Shown piece by piece: positions 40,690 through 53,783 of a stretch of DNA of 64,000 nt. The translations under genes were made by a program, and so were the position numbers. How positions within the stretch are numbered: position 1 is the stretch's first letter; every line of letters starts with the position of its first letter. The notes below the pieces were generated by a model that saw only the letters and a program-made list of their open reading frames with translations, did not search any database and was not told where the DNA came from. The stretch spans positions 1,148,033,007-1,148,097,006 of the forward strand of contig CM062807.1 in assembly GCA_031772625.1 (NCBI GenBank). The letters are read 5' to 3'. Source of the stretch: Pinus tabuliformis (Eukaryota; Streptophyta; Pinopsida; Pinales; Pinaceae).

Positions 40690-43600
40690 GCTACATAATA
40701 GATCAAATTTGATGTTGTTGGTGTAGATATTGGTTGGAGAGTTTGGTATGCTGCTGGAGTATATGCTAGTGATCCTCTCACAATTGTTTTGCAGGGGTTG
40801 TTGATGCATGTAGCACATAGCCATGTGCCTTATGATGTTGTTTGTATTATGAAGCATCTTATTGTTGTGAGGGTCTAGTTGTATTCAGTTTTTGTGTGGC
40901 CATGTTTTGTATTGGAGAGAACATTTTTATGCATTTATTTTATATTGATTTGATGATGAGATCTTGCTGCTAAGAGCATGTATGCAGAGTTGATTCCTGA
41001 TTGAGCAAAGTGTCTTGGGATCCAGTTTGAAAATACATGATGGGATATTTGCATAGTGGTAGAGGAGCAATGACTTCATGAGAGAGGAACAGTGATAGTG
41101 AAGGTTCAGCAAATGAACAAGTTTCTCATCCAATGGTAGTTGGATAGTTCAACAAACACTGGGTGAGGCTCATTGGTCATGGTCATGATCAATAGATCAA
41201 AGTCTCTAAGAGTCGATTGATAGTTCAGGAGTAACCGGACGAGGATCGTTGATCATGGTCTCCTTGAGCGGATGGTAGTCCGTAGATCCATAGAGAACAA
41301 AGTCTCCCATTTAATCAGTAGTATCGAGTCTCCTAACCAATGGTGGTTAGCATGTTGTTTATGAGGTCGAGTCTCCATACTGATGGGATTCAACGCACTA
41401 TTTAAAATATCAATTGCTTGACATAATAGAAATTCATATCAGAGCAATAGAAACAAGAGTGCTTTTTCTCTTAGAAGGGTTTCCACCAAAAATCTCGTGT
41501 CTCATGTGTGATTGATGTGATGTGCAAGTTGTTTTGTAGTTGCTTATGATTTTCAATTATATTTATGTGATGCATCATGCTATGATGGTTAATGAAATGT
41601 TGCTAACATATGTGTGATTAAGTAAAAAGTAATTAAAGGCAAAAATTGTTAAGAAGATCACACTACTAATTCATCCCCCCCCAGTAGTGCTCAAAGGTTT
41701 CCAACAACAAACTCTCGCATGTGTGAGCCTAAAGAGATTAAGTCAAATCCACCTCCCTAAAAAGTGATCAATGTCCCTATAAAGGTTGAAGTATTCATCA
41801 ATGAAAGGGCCCAAAGGCTAGGGCACCCATTCAACCAACTTCCAAGAGTAAGGAAGACAAAACAAGAAATAATCGCCTCTAAAAGTGTGAAACAACCCCA
41901 CACATGTGGGACATCCAATGAAGAATCCAGTGCCAAATGGAACATGTGACTTCTCAAGTAGGAATCTCCTAAGTCAAAGGAAGGTGGTCAACTACCATGC
42001 CATCTATATATGTTGTAACAACATATGACCATGATTAACCACCTCCTAGGAGTCCTAGAATGGCTCATCAAATTCTCACATATGGTCCAAGGAGGGATTA
42101 ATCATGCATGTGTGATGATAAGGTGTCCAATAAGGCAAGGGAGCCATCTCAAATGGTTTGTGTGTCATATGTGATGATGTGGTATCTCTATTATCCACCA
42201 ATGCATTGTCATGGATCTTAATGTAGTGACATGTATCCTAATGAAGTACATGGATCCTAAGAAAAATGGCACAAATCTCAATGTCTATGGATATGGCCAA
42301 ATACAAGTACATGGAACCCGATTCAACATCACTGACCCCAATTCAGTGTCACGAATCTTGAGGCATGTTACATGGATCCCAATGAAAGGCTCCTATTAGG
42401 CTTAAGGCATTTGATTTACCTTTCAGATACCCAAATACAGAGTCGACTAGACATATAAACCAAACTAGAAACTCAATTAAACATAAACGTTTAAAGATCT
42501 TGAAAGTGGTTAATGATCAAAAAATAAATAAAGTCACACCATAGAGAATTACACATCACACAAAGCTTTTACTATGGAAACCCTTGATCAAGAAAACAAG
42601 CTAACCTTTGAACTCCACCACTCTTATATTCTAAATTGAATATTACAACTAGTATAGTCAATCTCGACCTTAGTCCACACCTAAGAATAATGTATCCATA
42701 CAACACCCTATCTGTATCCATCATGAATAAGACATCTTCCATCATTTCCTTCATCCTTACATCATGCTCTATCTAAAGGCGTAGAATTTACCCAAATTCG
42801 AAGCATCTTAAATCATTGCATGTGACAAAAGATTACTGGCTAAGATCCAACAATCTTATGATTCATAATCGTTCCCTGATTTTAGTTCATTCCATGTCAA
42901 CCACTAGTCAAATTTTACTATGTACATGCACCCAACTGTGATCCATTCAACTACTCTAATTGAATATCGACTTTTGTTGGATGCTTGATTGTTTGTTGGC
43001 TTCAACTAACTAACATCTCTTTGACTCAATCGTCGACCCATTGACTTTTTGTTCATATTTAATTGTTCCCAACCAGACCGTCGATTGATTAAACTCCAAT
43101 CAACTAAGATTACCTGCAAAGAATACAACACCTCAAGAGCCCCACTTATAGTGGTGCGGTCCTTCTTCTTATGTGTTATTAGGTGGTATACAATTAATGA
43201 TTTCTTCAGACACAACATAAGAAAGATCAGTTTTATAATTTACATAATTTTCCATGGGGAAATAATAATTAATCCTTACACATGTGTCAATTCCTAGGAC
43301 AAAGTGTGTATTATAGGTCCCTAAGTAAAATATAGCTAATGTGATGGAAAATCATGATAGGGGCATGTGAAAACTTCATGTGATGACCCTCAAAGTGAAG
43401 TAAAGAGGTCTTATATTTGATCATCTAGCTTTTAAGAGATGATAATTTCATGTATGTAAGCCTTTAAAGTGGGAGCTTAGCATTGAGTTGCCTTTAGTTG
43501 ACACTATTTCTTATTACCCCTTTTTCCTTTTTTTTAAGTGTGTATTTAATTGAACCAGTCTCCCTCTATTCAGATATTCATAGAGAACTATAGGACTATA

Positions 43601-43927
43601 GAAAATGGCCTCATAGCGATATGGCATTCACTCAAACCTTTGTTATTATTATCTTCCATTATGCATTTGAATTTGAACTTGCTTATGGATAACATGGGAG
43701 GAAGTTCCAACAACGTTTCAATACAAGGGTTGCAGACCCATGCCTTTGTGCCCCAGTACCATCTATTTAATTAAACAAGGCCTGAAGTCCATCCTTCACA
43801 ATTGATATTATAACCAATATAGCTCCATCTTAACCACAGATCTACCAAGAGCCATGCAAACCTCTTTTTAGAATGCAAAACTTGAAAAAAGATTTACATG
43901 TCAAGAGATTTAATCCCTTTTAGTGCT

Positions 43928-43929
<2 letters not shown>

Positions 43930-43977
<48 letters not shown>
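43930..43977. repeat. (TA)n microsatellite, 48 bp
   Basis: Perfect alternating TA over 48 bases. Confidence 0.97.
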
Positions 43978-43979
<2 letters not shown>

Positions 43980-44184
43980 GGTTTTTGTCTCTCTCTATAT
44001 ATATACCATGTGTAATTTTTTATTGTTTAAATTGTATTTTTGAATATTTTTTGAATAATAATATTTTATATTAAAAATTGAACGAATTACACCTTTATCT
44101 CTTATTAAGATGTAACAAAACTATTTTACGTTTAATTACTTTTTTATTTTGAGTATTGAAATATTTTAGTAAGGTCAACATTAA

Positions 44185-44212
44185 CGCACGCACACACACA
44201 CACACACACACA
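44185..44212. repeat. (CA)n microsatellite
   Basis: A CA run of about eleven units, preceded by CGCACG. Confidence 0.95.
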
Positions 44213-46878
44213 TATACTCACATTCTATATCTTTGTCTGTGTGGATATTCAGAGAATTTATTTAAGTTTTATATTGAAATATTTATAAAAGAAATAGAAG
44301 TTTTTTTTAATTTTTAATTATTTTATCTCTATAAAGTTATATAAAATTATATTATTTAATATAGACATGGAAATATTTTATTTATAACTCCAAAAATGAA
44401 AGTGAAATATTTTTACCACATCTTTTTCATACTCATTTGTACTATTAACAATGAACCAAGTGAACACAATGAGAATGAGATTATTGATGTTTTATAATGT
44501 TTTTAATTAAAACTAACCAATATGTATAATCACTTACACTTTTATTATAGTAGACATTTATTTATTTAAAATAATTTTTCAAGGGACATGTGTCAACTCC
44601 AAGTTGAGCATGAACATAATTACACATCGCCATCATACTAGGATATAGAATGATCCTCTCAACTCAATCATCGAAGCCTTTCTCTTTTAAGAAATAATAG
44701 GAGAAACAAATCTTCCGGGTCTTTTTGTAGAAACAGAAGGCCAAGCATGACATATTGATAGAAATTTCATACATATCCAACCATGATTGCTTGTGGTTCG
44801 CCACATTCGACCATTTGTGACTTGAAGTATTTGGATGAGAGTAGAATCTTCATTTTCTTGGACACTCTTTTATATTTGCATTTTTTCGAAGAGAAGTAAT
44901 TTTTGGTGAGGATCAATATAATAATATTCATAGGCATGTACCCATTACAACAATATTTCTCATCATCGTGTCACTCATAAGGAATTGATCGTGGGTGGGA
45001 GAGATAATTAACATTCTTCCCAACCACTTAAGATAACCCCAATTGACATACTTTATATTCAACTTATCTTTATTATCAAGATGGGATCTTAGACCAAACT
45101 GTCAAGAACTTTTCTCACCCTTGCAAGCTTGCCAAGTTACTTTTGTTGATTAAAGTCTTATGGAAAATTGAAATGTCATTCCACTAATTTTATGTTATAC
45201 TAGTTGACATTTTTTACAAGGCTTTACCATCCTTATCATTGTTAATGTTGCTACAAGTGACATTCAAATTCACTTGTCCTATTTGGAGGTCCGCTCATGC
45301 TTATTCAACTGGTGTTTCAATCTTCCTTTGGAAAAGATGTCAAAATTGCCTTCTTAATGTTTCTTACCTTTAGGGCGTATTCACTTCTAGTATATCCCAT
45401 CCTCCAATCATTCAATTAGTGATAATTGTATAGTTCATAGGGATTGAGATGAGAATGCAAAAAAAAAAATGCAATTCTTCTACCTCTTATAACAACAATG
45501 CACTTACCCTTCCAAAAAACGTCTTTATCACTATATGGTTATAATAATGAATAATCCCCCTTTGTAGTTGTGTTATGATATGAAATGAATTCAAACAGGC
45601 AATTATTCAAATAATCTCCCTTTATTTTGTGATGATGAGTTTCTTATATGTGTTGAAGATGTTATGTTTAATGGGATTGTGCAATTCATTGTTATAGAAC
45701 TAGTGGGATTTTTTAATTCATGGCTTAATGTGTGAGGTGTTGAGTCTCCACAAACAAACAAACAAGCATTTTTACTAACCACTCGTTTCCTTAATTCTTT
45801 AATCCATTGATATGCCACACATTCACAAGTAGAAAATCATTGTTATATATCACACTAGTGAAATCCAAAAGCTACTATAACCAAAACAAATATTTGATCT
45901 CTCATATTGGATAAATGGATGTACAAGAAAATTTATTGCACTATTGTAAAGGCTTGTTAATTTTCTTTTTCCAAAATTATTGATTTTTGGGGAAGACATA
46001 ATGTTATCCTTGCTTTTCCATGGATCCCAGAGGTCAACTCTTGATTTTCCTAAAGATTGTACATTCCATGTAGCCATCTTTAGATCCATACATAGTGCAT
46101 ATATCCTCCCCAAGGTTTTAATCATATGTTGGAACTAAGTTAATGTTGGAACTAAGTTAAAGGCCATATGTCGGCCATGCAAGGAACTCATGACTTGTTT
46201 AGGTTGCCTCTTGCTCCCCAAGTTGATTGCCTTTACTTGGTTAATTCCTTAGTTACCTAGTCAATTCCTAGTTCAACTAGTCAATTCCTCGCCTATCTAG
46301 TTGAGTTCTTACCTTATTTAGGTGTCTTTTGTTTCCCATATTTTGTATAACCATTAATTATAGCATGTGTAGTTGTATGTAATAGGGAGGATGTGCATTA
46401 GGATATTGGGAATTTACTATCTCAATATAAAAGACAAATCAACTTGATCATTCGATTGGCTCAATAAAGAATATCATAGATCATTATATATGTGCATGGT
46501 TATTTGAGGTTTTGCATGATTTGACTAAACAATGACTTATCACTGTGAAACTACCACTCAATGTGTGTTATAGCATGCTTTGTGTATGTAGGAGGTTGAT
46601 AGGATTTTGGCCTTTTCTAGTATCTAGAGATGTGGCATTGTGAATTGTGTTGAAGCAACAACTGGATGGTCTATTGGATCATAAATACTAATTAGTCTTG
46701 AAAAAAAATCCACTCAATACTTGGAATAAGATTGTATCAACCCTTTTTGGTTACCTCTCTTATAAATATGTTTATGTACATAATTGTGAATATATACATG
46801 ACTAGACTAAGAGAGAGGACACAAATTCGCAGTTATGAGAGGAGGAGTTGCTTCAAGAAATAGCCAAGCTCAAAAGTG

Positions 46879-47212
46879 TGCTATGTAACCAACTCGCAAA
46901 ATAGAAGAAAAGATAGATTAATGACTTCAAAATCAGCCTCTTCGAGGGGGCAACCTCCTTTACATTACACAAATGAATAATTATTCGATGATACAAATGA
47001 CAAAACCTCATTTCTATATATAGGAGTCTAAGCGGTCACAATATAATCAAATCTGACATAACAATAATAATATAAAAGCACAACAATAACAATAGTGGGC
47101 TTCTATGGGGCACAATAATAACAATATCGGGACAATAGGGCCACACCAATAACACTAAGGGCTACAATGGCAATAGTAATGGAGGAATCACTAATATTAT
47201 AGGGACCTAACA
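46879..47212 (-). repeat. Element F 3' LTR
   Basis: On the plus strand it runs TGCTATGTAACC to GGGACCTAACA. A TATA-like CTATATATAG lies near 47017. It is preceded by AAGTG. Confidence 0.88.
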
Positions 47213-47219
47213 TGCCCCT

Positions 47220-47913
47220 CTCCTTCAAAAAAGTGTTGTCCTCGACGCTTGAGTAGTTTTGGATGCTTTTATATAAAATTCTCACCCTCCAGTGTGGAAT
47301 CTCCAGCGGGTAAGTTCTTCCACTTGATGAGATACTCTGAAATTGATCGATCTCGTAGTTGTCGAGTTCTTGTTTCTGTGACTGCTTCAGGTTCCAATAT
47401 GATTTTTCCTTCCTCGTCAAGTTCTGGCAATATTGTTTGAACTGGGAGTTTGTTACCTATAACCTTCTTTAAGCATGAAACATGGAAAACTGGGTGCACT
47501 CGAGAAGCTACATGAAGCTCCAATTTGCATGCCATAGTACCAAACTTTTGCAACACCTTGTACGGACCATAATACTTTGGTGATAATTTATTATCCTTCT
47601 TACCTTGCTTGAGGGACATTTGTTTATATGGTTTTAGTCGTAGGACTACACAGTCACCTACATCAAAAATTCTTTAGCTACAATGTTGATCTCCTTGTTG
47701 TTTCATTCTATTATGCGCCAAAGTGAGGTTATCCTTTAAGAGTTGGAGAACTTGTTGTTGATGCTCAATGTGATCTTCCACTGCTTGAACCTTAGAATTT
47801 TCTCTTAAATATGATGTGATGGATGGTGGATGATATCCATAAAGTGCCATAAATGGGGTCATTTTTGCTGCAGTATGGAAGGAAGTGTTATACCACCATT
47901 CATCCAGAGGCAA
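47220..47913 (-). pseudogene. Element F integrase C-terminus and chromodomain
   Basis: On the minus strand, 47913-47674 reads PLDEWWYNTSFHTAAKMTPF. Then 47619-47269 has the GPY/F segment (LSPKYYGPYKVLQK) and a chromodomain-like end, TRTRQLRDRSISEYLIKW followed by KNLP. Chromodomains steer integration toward marked chromatin in this group. The two frames are separated by a stop near 47675. Confidence 0.82.
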
Positions 47914-47981
47914 CCATTTGACCCATTATATATGTTTATCAGATACAAAGAAACAAAGATATCCTTCCAAACATTTGTTTA

Positions 47982-48719
47982 CTATCTCAGTTTCCCATCA
48001 GATTGAGGATGATAAGATGAGCTGTGAGCTAACTGAGTACCAAGACAAGAAAATAATTCTATCCAAAAATTTCCAGTGAAAATGGGATCTCTGTCGCTTA
48101 CAATAATATTTGGGCTTTCATGTAGCTTTTGAATTGTTTCCATAAATGTAGTAGAAACTGTATTGGCTTTAAATTGATGTGATAATGCAAAAAAGTGTGC
48201 ATACTTGGTAAGTGTGTCAACTACCACCATGATGACACTCTTTCCTTTGGACTTGGGTAAGCCTGTGATAAAATTCATTCAAACCTCCTCCCAACATTGG
48301 CTTGGAATGGATAAATGTCGTAATAGACCTGGGGTCTTAATTGTTTCAACTTTATTTTTTTGGAAAACCAAACATTCTGCCACAAACTTTTGAATATCCG
48401 ATTTAAGGCCATCCCAAAAAAATTCCTTCTTAACCCTGTGGTAAGTTTTTAAAAATCTTGAGTTCCCTCCTAAGGGAGAGGTGTGCAATTCCATAAGAAT
48501 ATTTTGTTTGATTTGGGGATTCTTACCATAACGAATCATTTTCCAGCTAAATCTATCAGATGTACTGGGATCTTGTTGTAACTTTTGAATGAGTGCCCAC
48601 ATTTCTTCGTCATTATTCCATTCATCCCTTGCTTCGTTTATCCAATCTGGTTGGATAATAGAAATGGCGCAAAGCAATGCTTCTGCATCCTCGTCCTTTC
48701 TTGAGAGTGCATCTGCCAC
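47982..48719 (-). pseudogene. Element F integrase zinc domain and catalytic core
   Basis: 48719-48279 begins MADALSRKDEDAEALL (the RNase H end) and includes the integrase zinc region (LHTSPLGGNSRFLKTYHRVK, with the usual His and Cys partly changed). 48278-47982 has the core: MNFITGLPKSKGKSVIMVVV, where the first Asp is replaced, then IIVSDRDPIFTG and SSYHPQSDGK. Loss of catalytic residues suggests it is inactive. Confidence 0.8.
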
Positions 48720-48723
48720 AACA

Positions 48724-49740
48724 TTTTGCTTCCCTTTTTTTAGATGATTTCAAAGTCATTACCCAACATCTTTGTGACCCATTTTTGTTGCTCTCCTGAA
48801 GATAATCTTTGTTCTAAAAGTATTTAAGACTGTCATGATCCGTTTTTAACTTAAAGTGTCTTCCCATTAGGTAGGGTCTCCACTTCTTAAGTGCATGTAG
48901 TATTGCCAACATTTCCTTCTCATAAATAGCTTTGTGTAAATACTTTCCTTGGATTGGATGACTTTCGAAAGCAATGGGTCTTTCTTCTTACATTAAAAAA
49001 ACACCAATTCCATTTCCTGAGGCATCACATTCCACAATAAAGGTTTTTGTGAAGTCCAACGTAGCTAAGACCAGTGCTTGGCACATTGCCTCTTTAATAT
49101 GTTCAAAGGCCTTCCTTTCTTCTAGAGTCCATGAAAATGCATCATTCTTCAATAATGTTGTTAGAGGTGTTGCTATTCGCCCATAATTCTTAACAAACTT
49201 GCGATAATACCCTGTCAACCTGAGAAATACTCGCGGATGCTTTATGGATGTGGGGATTTCCATTCCTTAATGGCTTTAATTTTGCTAGGGTCTACCTTCA
49301 CACCTTCATGAGATACAATATGACCCAAATATTCCACCTCTTGTACTCCAACGAAACATTTGGAGCTTTTTGCATATAATTGTTTCTCCTCCAACAGTTT
49401 ATGCACCCTCTCAACATGTTGAACATGATCCTTCCAAGAATTGTTGTAGATTAGTATATCATCAAAAAATATTAACACAAATTTTCTAAGGAAGGGTTTG
49501 AAAATGGAATTCATCAAACCTTGAAATGTAGAAGGTGCATTGGTAAGGCCAAAAGGCATGACCAAAAATTCATAATGACCCTCATGAGTTCTAAATTTTG
49601 TTTTCGGAATGTCTTCAGCCTTCATTTTGATTTGACGATATCCTAAATGAAGATCCAACTTGGTGAAGCAAATTGATCCATGCAATTCATCCAATAATTC
49701 ATCAATGACAGGAATGGGAAAATTATCTTTATTACTGAGC
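48724..49740 (-). pseudogene. Element F reverse transcriptase and RNase H
   Basis: 49694-49242 encodes the RT core ([39 protein letters not shown]) with the catalytic box FFDD. A frame change leads to 49263-48988, with LRLTGYYRKFVKNYGRIATP and the RNase H start FIVECDASGNGIG. The rest of RNase H up to 48724 is broken up by stops. Confidence 0.83.
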
Positions 49741-50800
49741 TTGTTGAGCTACCTATAATCTAGACACATGCGACATGACCCATCCTTCTTGTGCACCAAT
49801 ACTACTAGAGCAAAGAAAGAACTTTGAATAGGTTGAATTATACCAACCTCTAGCATTTATGCAACCATATGTCAATCTCACTCTTTTGAGCATAGGGATA
49901 TTTGTAATGCTTGATTTTTGGAGGAACACTTCCTGGAATCAAATGAATAGCATGATCATGATCACGAATATGTGGGATGCCTTTGGGAGTCTCAAATACC
50001 TTGGAATGATTGTCAAAGACTTTTTGGAGATCTGGAGAAATAGATGATTTTGATGTGGGAACCTCTAGCAAACATAATTGTGCAATTATGCCACGTTTTT
50101 CTTTATTTAGAAGCTATGTCATTCCGTTAGAGCTGATTATCTTTCACGGTTTCCCTATGAGACCCCTTAATTTAACTCCCTTTCCTTCCGAAGAATATTT
50201 CATGAAAAGCTCTTGAAAATTAAAAGCTGTTGTACCCAAGGATTGTAGCCATTAGACTCCTAGTACAACATCAGCACCACCCATTGGAATGGAAAGCATT
50301 GGGATATTCAATATATATTAGCCCATGGATAGCTTGATATTATGGCACTTTACAGAGCAATTTATGGTTCCTCCACTTGTAACCATCACTTGACACTCTG
50401 GTGCTGGATATATGAAGAAATTCAATTTCTTGGCTATCTTACAATGAATAAAATTATGGGTATTGACTGAACCAATCAACACTATTACCTTTTTCTTCTT
50501 GATATGTCCTTCTATCTTGATAGTTTGAGGAGTGGTAATTTCGACCAATGCATTACAAGATATGGTCAAATTCATTTCTTCTTTATCTAGGGTTTTTTCC
50601 TGGTGTATATCCTCTTCTTTTGACATTTCTTGTTCCTTTTCTTCCTCCTCTTCACAATCTATGTAAAATAATTTCTTCTCGTCACACTTATGACCTTTAG
50701 TGTATTTGCTATCACAATTGTAACAAAGCCCTTTTGCTCTTTTTTCTCAATTTTTGTGGTTCAACCTTGTAGGTTGTGGAATGCTAGGGGCAACAACATT
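49741..50800 (-). pseudogene. Element F protease, zinc knuckle and RT entry
   Basis: Around 50760-50640 the minus strand encodes a zinc knuckle of the CYNCDSKYTKGHKC type followed by an acidic stretch. 50626-50318 holds the protease (ISCNALVEITTPQTIKIEGH), with Asp of the active site changed (VLIGSVNTHNFI). 50071-49850 contains the RT entry (GIPHIRDHDHAIHLIPGSVP). Stops and frameshifts separate the parts. Confidence 0.75.
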
Positions 50801-51151
50801 TCCATCTCTATAGTTGTGAGTGGTAGGCTTCCTTGTTGCCATAACTTTGCTTTCCATTTTTCTTTACAAACTGAATGCCTTCTCCAATGAATAAAGTTCC
50901 CAAAGGCGAACCTCATGTTGGATGCTATCCTTTAAAGTCCCTATGAACACATCAATCCTATACTCCTCTAGAATATCTTTTCCCCTTCATTTTCAATTTT
51001 TGGAAGTCCTCAATGTGCTCCATCACTGAACCCTTTTGTTTGATATTTATCAATTGGCTAAAAAAGTGTTGCTTTTTGTATCCTCATAATGTGTTATCAT
51101 TTCTTTCGTAAAAATTGCCCAAGTGAAAATTTGTTTACAAGAACAAATTCA

Positions 51152-51673
51152 TCAATACCATACAAACTGATTTGGTTCCAAATATAAAGTTGAAATGTGT
51201 ACCTTTTGTGTGTTTTGCACGTTTTGGAGATCGAAATATGTTTCCATCTGTTGTATCCATGTTACGGGATCCTTGCCATCAAACTTCCTCATATCGATCT
51301 TTGGAACATGGTGGGTCTTCAATCCACCATTAGATTCTATGAAATCATGACCAACATTTCTTTTGTTCTCTTCATGAGTTTTCTTTACTACCCTTTCTCC
51401 ATTAGTAAGCATTTCTTGTTGCAAATTTGTCAAATTTGTCTTCAAATCTTCCATGTTGCCTTTAAGTTTTTCTTCTATACCATCCATCTTAGCTTCCACG
51501 TATTTCTTTAAACCATCCATCTTAGCTTCCACGCCATCCATCTTAGCTTCCATCTCTTTCTTTAAACTATCCATCTTGGCTTCTATTACTTTTTGTGAGA
51601 GTGAATTTTTTTGCACTTGGTCTCGTAATTTTGATATATCATGTTGCATTTCTTTCTCTTCTTCATGAGTCAT
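51152..51673 (-). pseudogene. gag: Element F gag (N-terminal coiled coil and capsid start)
   Basis: Reading starts MTHEEEKEMQHDISKL, followed by a repetitive coiled-coil stretch with (E/K)AKMDG(V/L/I)-type units, then the chromovirus gag start IDMRKFDGKDPVTWIQQMET. It ends at a stop near 51152. The downstream gag part (51150-50800) is broken. Confidence 0.8.
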
Positions 51674-52397
51674 GCTAGGGCTTTCAGGTTACTTACTAGG
51701 TGTTTCCATTTTCTTTCTTCGGAGCATCAATTAATGATAATAATGCTTCACTATGCCTTTTAATTCCTTCAAACTAATTTTTCAAACCAAACTTATGCAA
51801 AATTTTTAAAAAATTACACTTTTTTTCACTTTGTAGGAGCTCGATATTGAATCTGTTGTATCTCTGTAATTTCATATCTCCAAGGTCTGAAATTGTGTCT
51901 TGTTGTATCCCTCTGAGTCCTCTTTCTAACCCCGCAAGTCTGATCAAGATTGGATTCTCCAAGAAATAGTCATGCCAAATCTCCCACGATGACCTGATTA
52001 TAGACTCATTCAGTATAACAAACTTGTACGAAGCTCCACATGTCACTGTTTCGACCTTAGGACTTGAAACCAATACACATAAACTGTAGGTTGTCCTATT
52101 TCTATAACTTTTTATGAAATTTCAATCTGATGTTCAGAGAGAAAGTTATGATGATTTTCCCTAGGTCACATGTTCGCAATAAATTCGAGAGCCCGAAAAA
52201 ACCCTAACTTCCTTGGATCCTATCTCGGAAAATATAGAGAGAAAAGATCTGAACTTCGGACTCGATGTTCATCGAGATTTCGACTCAAATGGGTTTTAAT
52301 TTCATCTTTTGAAACGTCATAATAAAGTTATAGCAAAAATTCCACGATGACATGTTTGGAGCAGTGAAACCCTAGAATCCAAAGCTCTGATACCAAA

Positions 52398-52699
52398 TGT
52401 TATGTAACCAACTCACAAAATAGAAGAAAATATAGATCAATGACTTCAAAATCAATCTCTTCGAGGGGAAAACCTCTTTTACATTACACAAACCTCCTTT
52501 CTATATATAGGAGTCTAAGGGGTCACAATACAATCATAGCTAACATAACAATAATAATATAAGGGCACAACAATAACAATAGTGGGCTTCTATGGGGCAA
52601 AATAATAACAATATCGAGACAATAGGGGCACAACAATAAGAATAAGGGCTACAATGACAATAGTAACGGGGGAATCACTAGTATTATAGGGACCTAACA
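52398..52699 (-). repeat. Element F 5' LTR and primer-binding site
   Basis: On the plus strand it runs TGTTATGTAACC to GGGACCTAACA. Just left of it (52385-52397) the minus strand reads TTTGGTATCAGAGC, a tRNA-Met primer-binding site. It is followed by AAGTG. Confidence 0.88.
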
Positions 52700-52727
52700 A
52701 AGTGGCATTTAATTCGCCACCTATCTC

Positions 52728-53762
52728 TGTTATAGACATTTTTGGGCACTGCAACCCCAAGCATAAAATGTCCATAAACCAAGGACTCCTAAGTCCCTAA
52801 AAGTGTTGTTCCAACCCCTAATGGAACAAGGTCAACTGATTACAGCTTCTCCCAGAAGTTCTCCAAGAAAAACTACTCAGAACTGGTCAAAACAGGATCA
52901 TTTCACCTGCTCCATAGGCAAAGTGCGTTGCATCTCACCTAAGTACACTCAGTGCGTGTGTTGCATTTCAAAAATCCCTTCTATGGGGTGCGATGGGCGA
53001 GAAGAGACAAATGGTAGTGTCAATCTACGAGGTGGAGAAGCATGGAATCTTCCAGAAACTTCTCCTGTGACACTTGCCATTCTGAATCGACCAAGGATGA
53101 GTAAGAGATCATCAATCTCCAAGTGGAAGCAAGAACTATCAGAGGGAAGACACTAATCAAATCACAAGCTGACTCATCTCCCTTACAGATATCTATATAT
53201 GGATCCCTCATCCCAGAGATCCAGAGGCTGGAATTTTGCATCTTGTAAGGAATTGTTGTTGGTTTCTTGAGGCAACATCATAGTGTTGGGTGATCTAAGC
53301 TTTGCATGAGGTGAAGAAGGGCTTACTTGCTGAGAGGATGATCCTGGGTCAGAACAACTGGTTGTAACTCTCTTGGCTCTTTCTTGATTATCAATAAAGC
53401 TATTCAAGTTTTCCTCCATACTCTTGTGTCATTTATGTTTCATGCATTTGTATGGTCAATTTACATCTGATCCTAGATTTTTTATGATAATAGATCCATG
53501 TTCTTGTATAGTGTTATGCTACTTTTATTCTACAGGTACTCTGTGACGCTGGGTGTACAAGGAAGCAAGTAGCAAAGGACTATCAGAAGAGAGAGGAATC
53601 GAACTAGGAACCAAGCGCAAGACAAAGGTTGGTCTCCTTTATTCTTCTCTCATCTATATTTCATAAAGGAAAATGAAAGTAGCTTTACTTTGTTTGTTTC
53701 TAAGGTAGCTACCACACCTTAGTGGGATTAGCAGTTTTGCATAGACACTTTTCCCTGTAACA
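52728..53762 (+). repeat. Element D 5' LTR
   Basis: It runs from TGTTATAGAC to CCCTGTAACA. A TATA-like TCTATATATGG is near 53190 and AATAAAG near 53392. It has several GTGCG(T/A)TG-type strings. Confidence 0.92.
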
Positions 53763-53765
53763 AAA

Positions 53766-53783
53766 TGGCGACTCCACTAGGGA
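53766..53783 (-). other. Element D primer-binding site (tRNA-Arg-like)
   Basis: TGGCGACTCCACTAGGGA starts three bases after the LTR. Tat/Ogre elements are known to use a tRNA-Arg primer with this kind of start. The exact tRNA was not checked. Confidence 0.7.

Larger units (their letters stand above)
40690..46873. other. AT-rich DNA with microsatellites and weak repeats, no gene
   Basis: Contents are a degenerate two-copy repeat near 41146-41260, a degenerate short repeat at about 42206-42395 (ACATGGATCCTAATG-like units), a (TA)24 run at 43930-43977, a CA run at 44185-44212, and a 17-bp tandem duplication TGTTGGAACTAAGTTAA at 46127-46160 that may mark a decayed LTR start. Open frames are under 95 codons and show no domains. 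Confidence 0.6.
46879..52699 (-). mobile_element. Element F, chromodomain Ty3/gypsy retrotransposon (Reina-like)
   Basis: It has short LTRs (46879-47212 and 52398-52699), a perfect AAGTG target duplication (46874-46878, 52700-52704), a tRNA-Met primer-binding site next to the right LTR, and minus-strand gag, protease, RT, RNase H, integrase and chromodomain. At 5.8 kb with 0.3-kb LTRs it fits the small Reina-type chromoviruses. Several frameshifts and stops inactivate it. The left LTR has about 30 extra bases (near 46970-47000) absent from the right one. Confidence 0.9.

Noticed and set aside
46127-46651. Candidate copia LTR starting TGTTGGAACTAAGTTAA
   Set aside because: A partner, a clear CA end, a target duplication and a primer-binding site could not be found. 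Only the 17-bp tandem duplication is certain.
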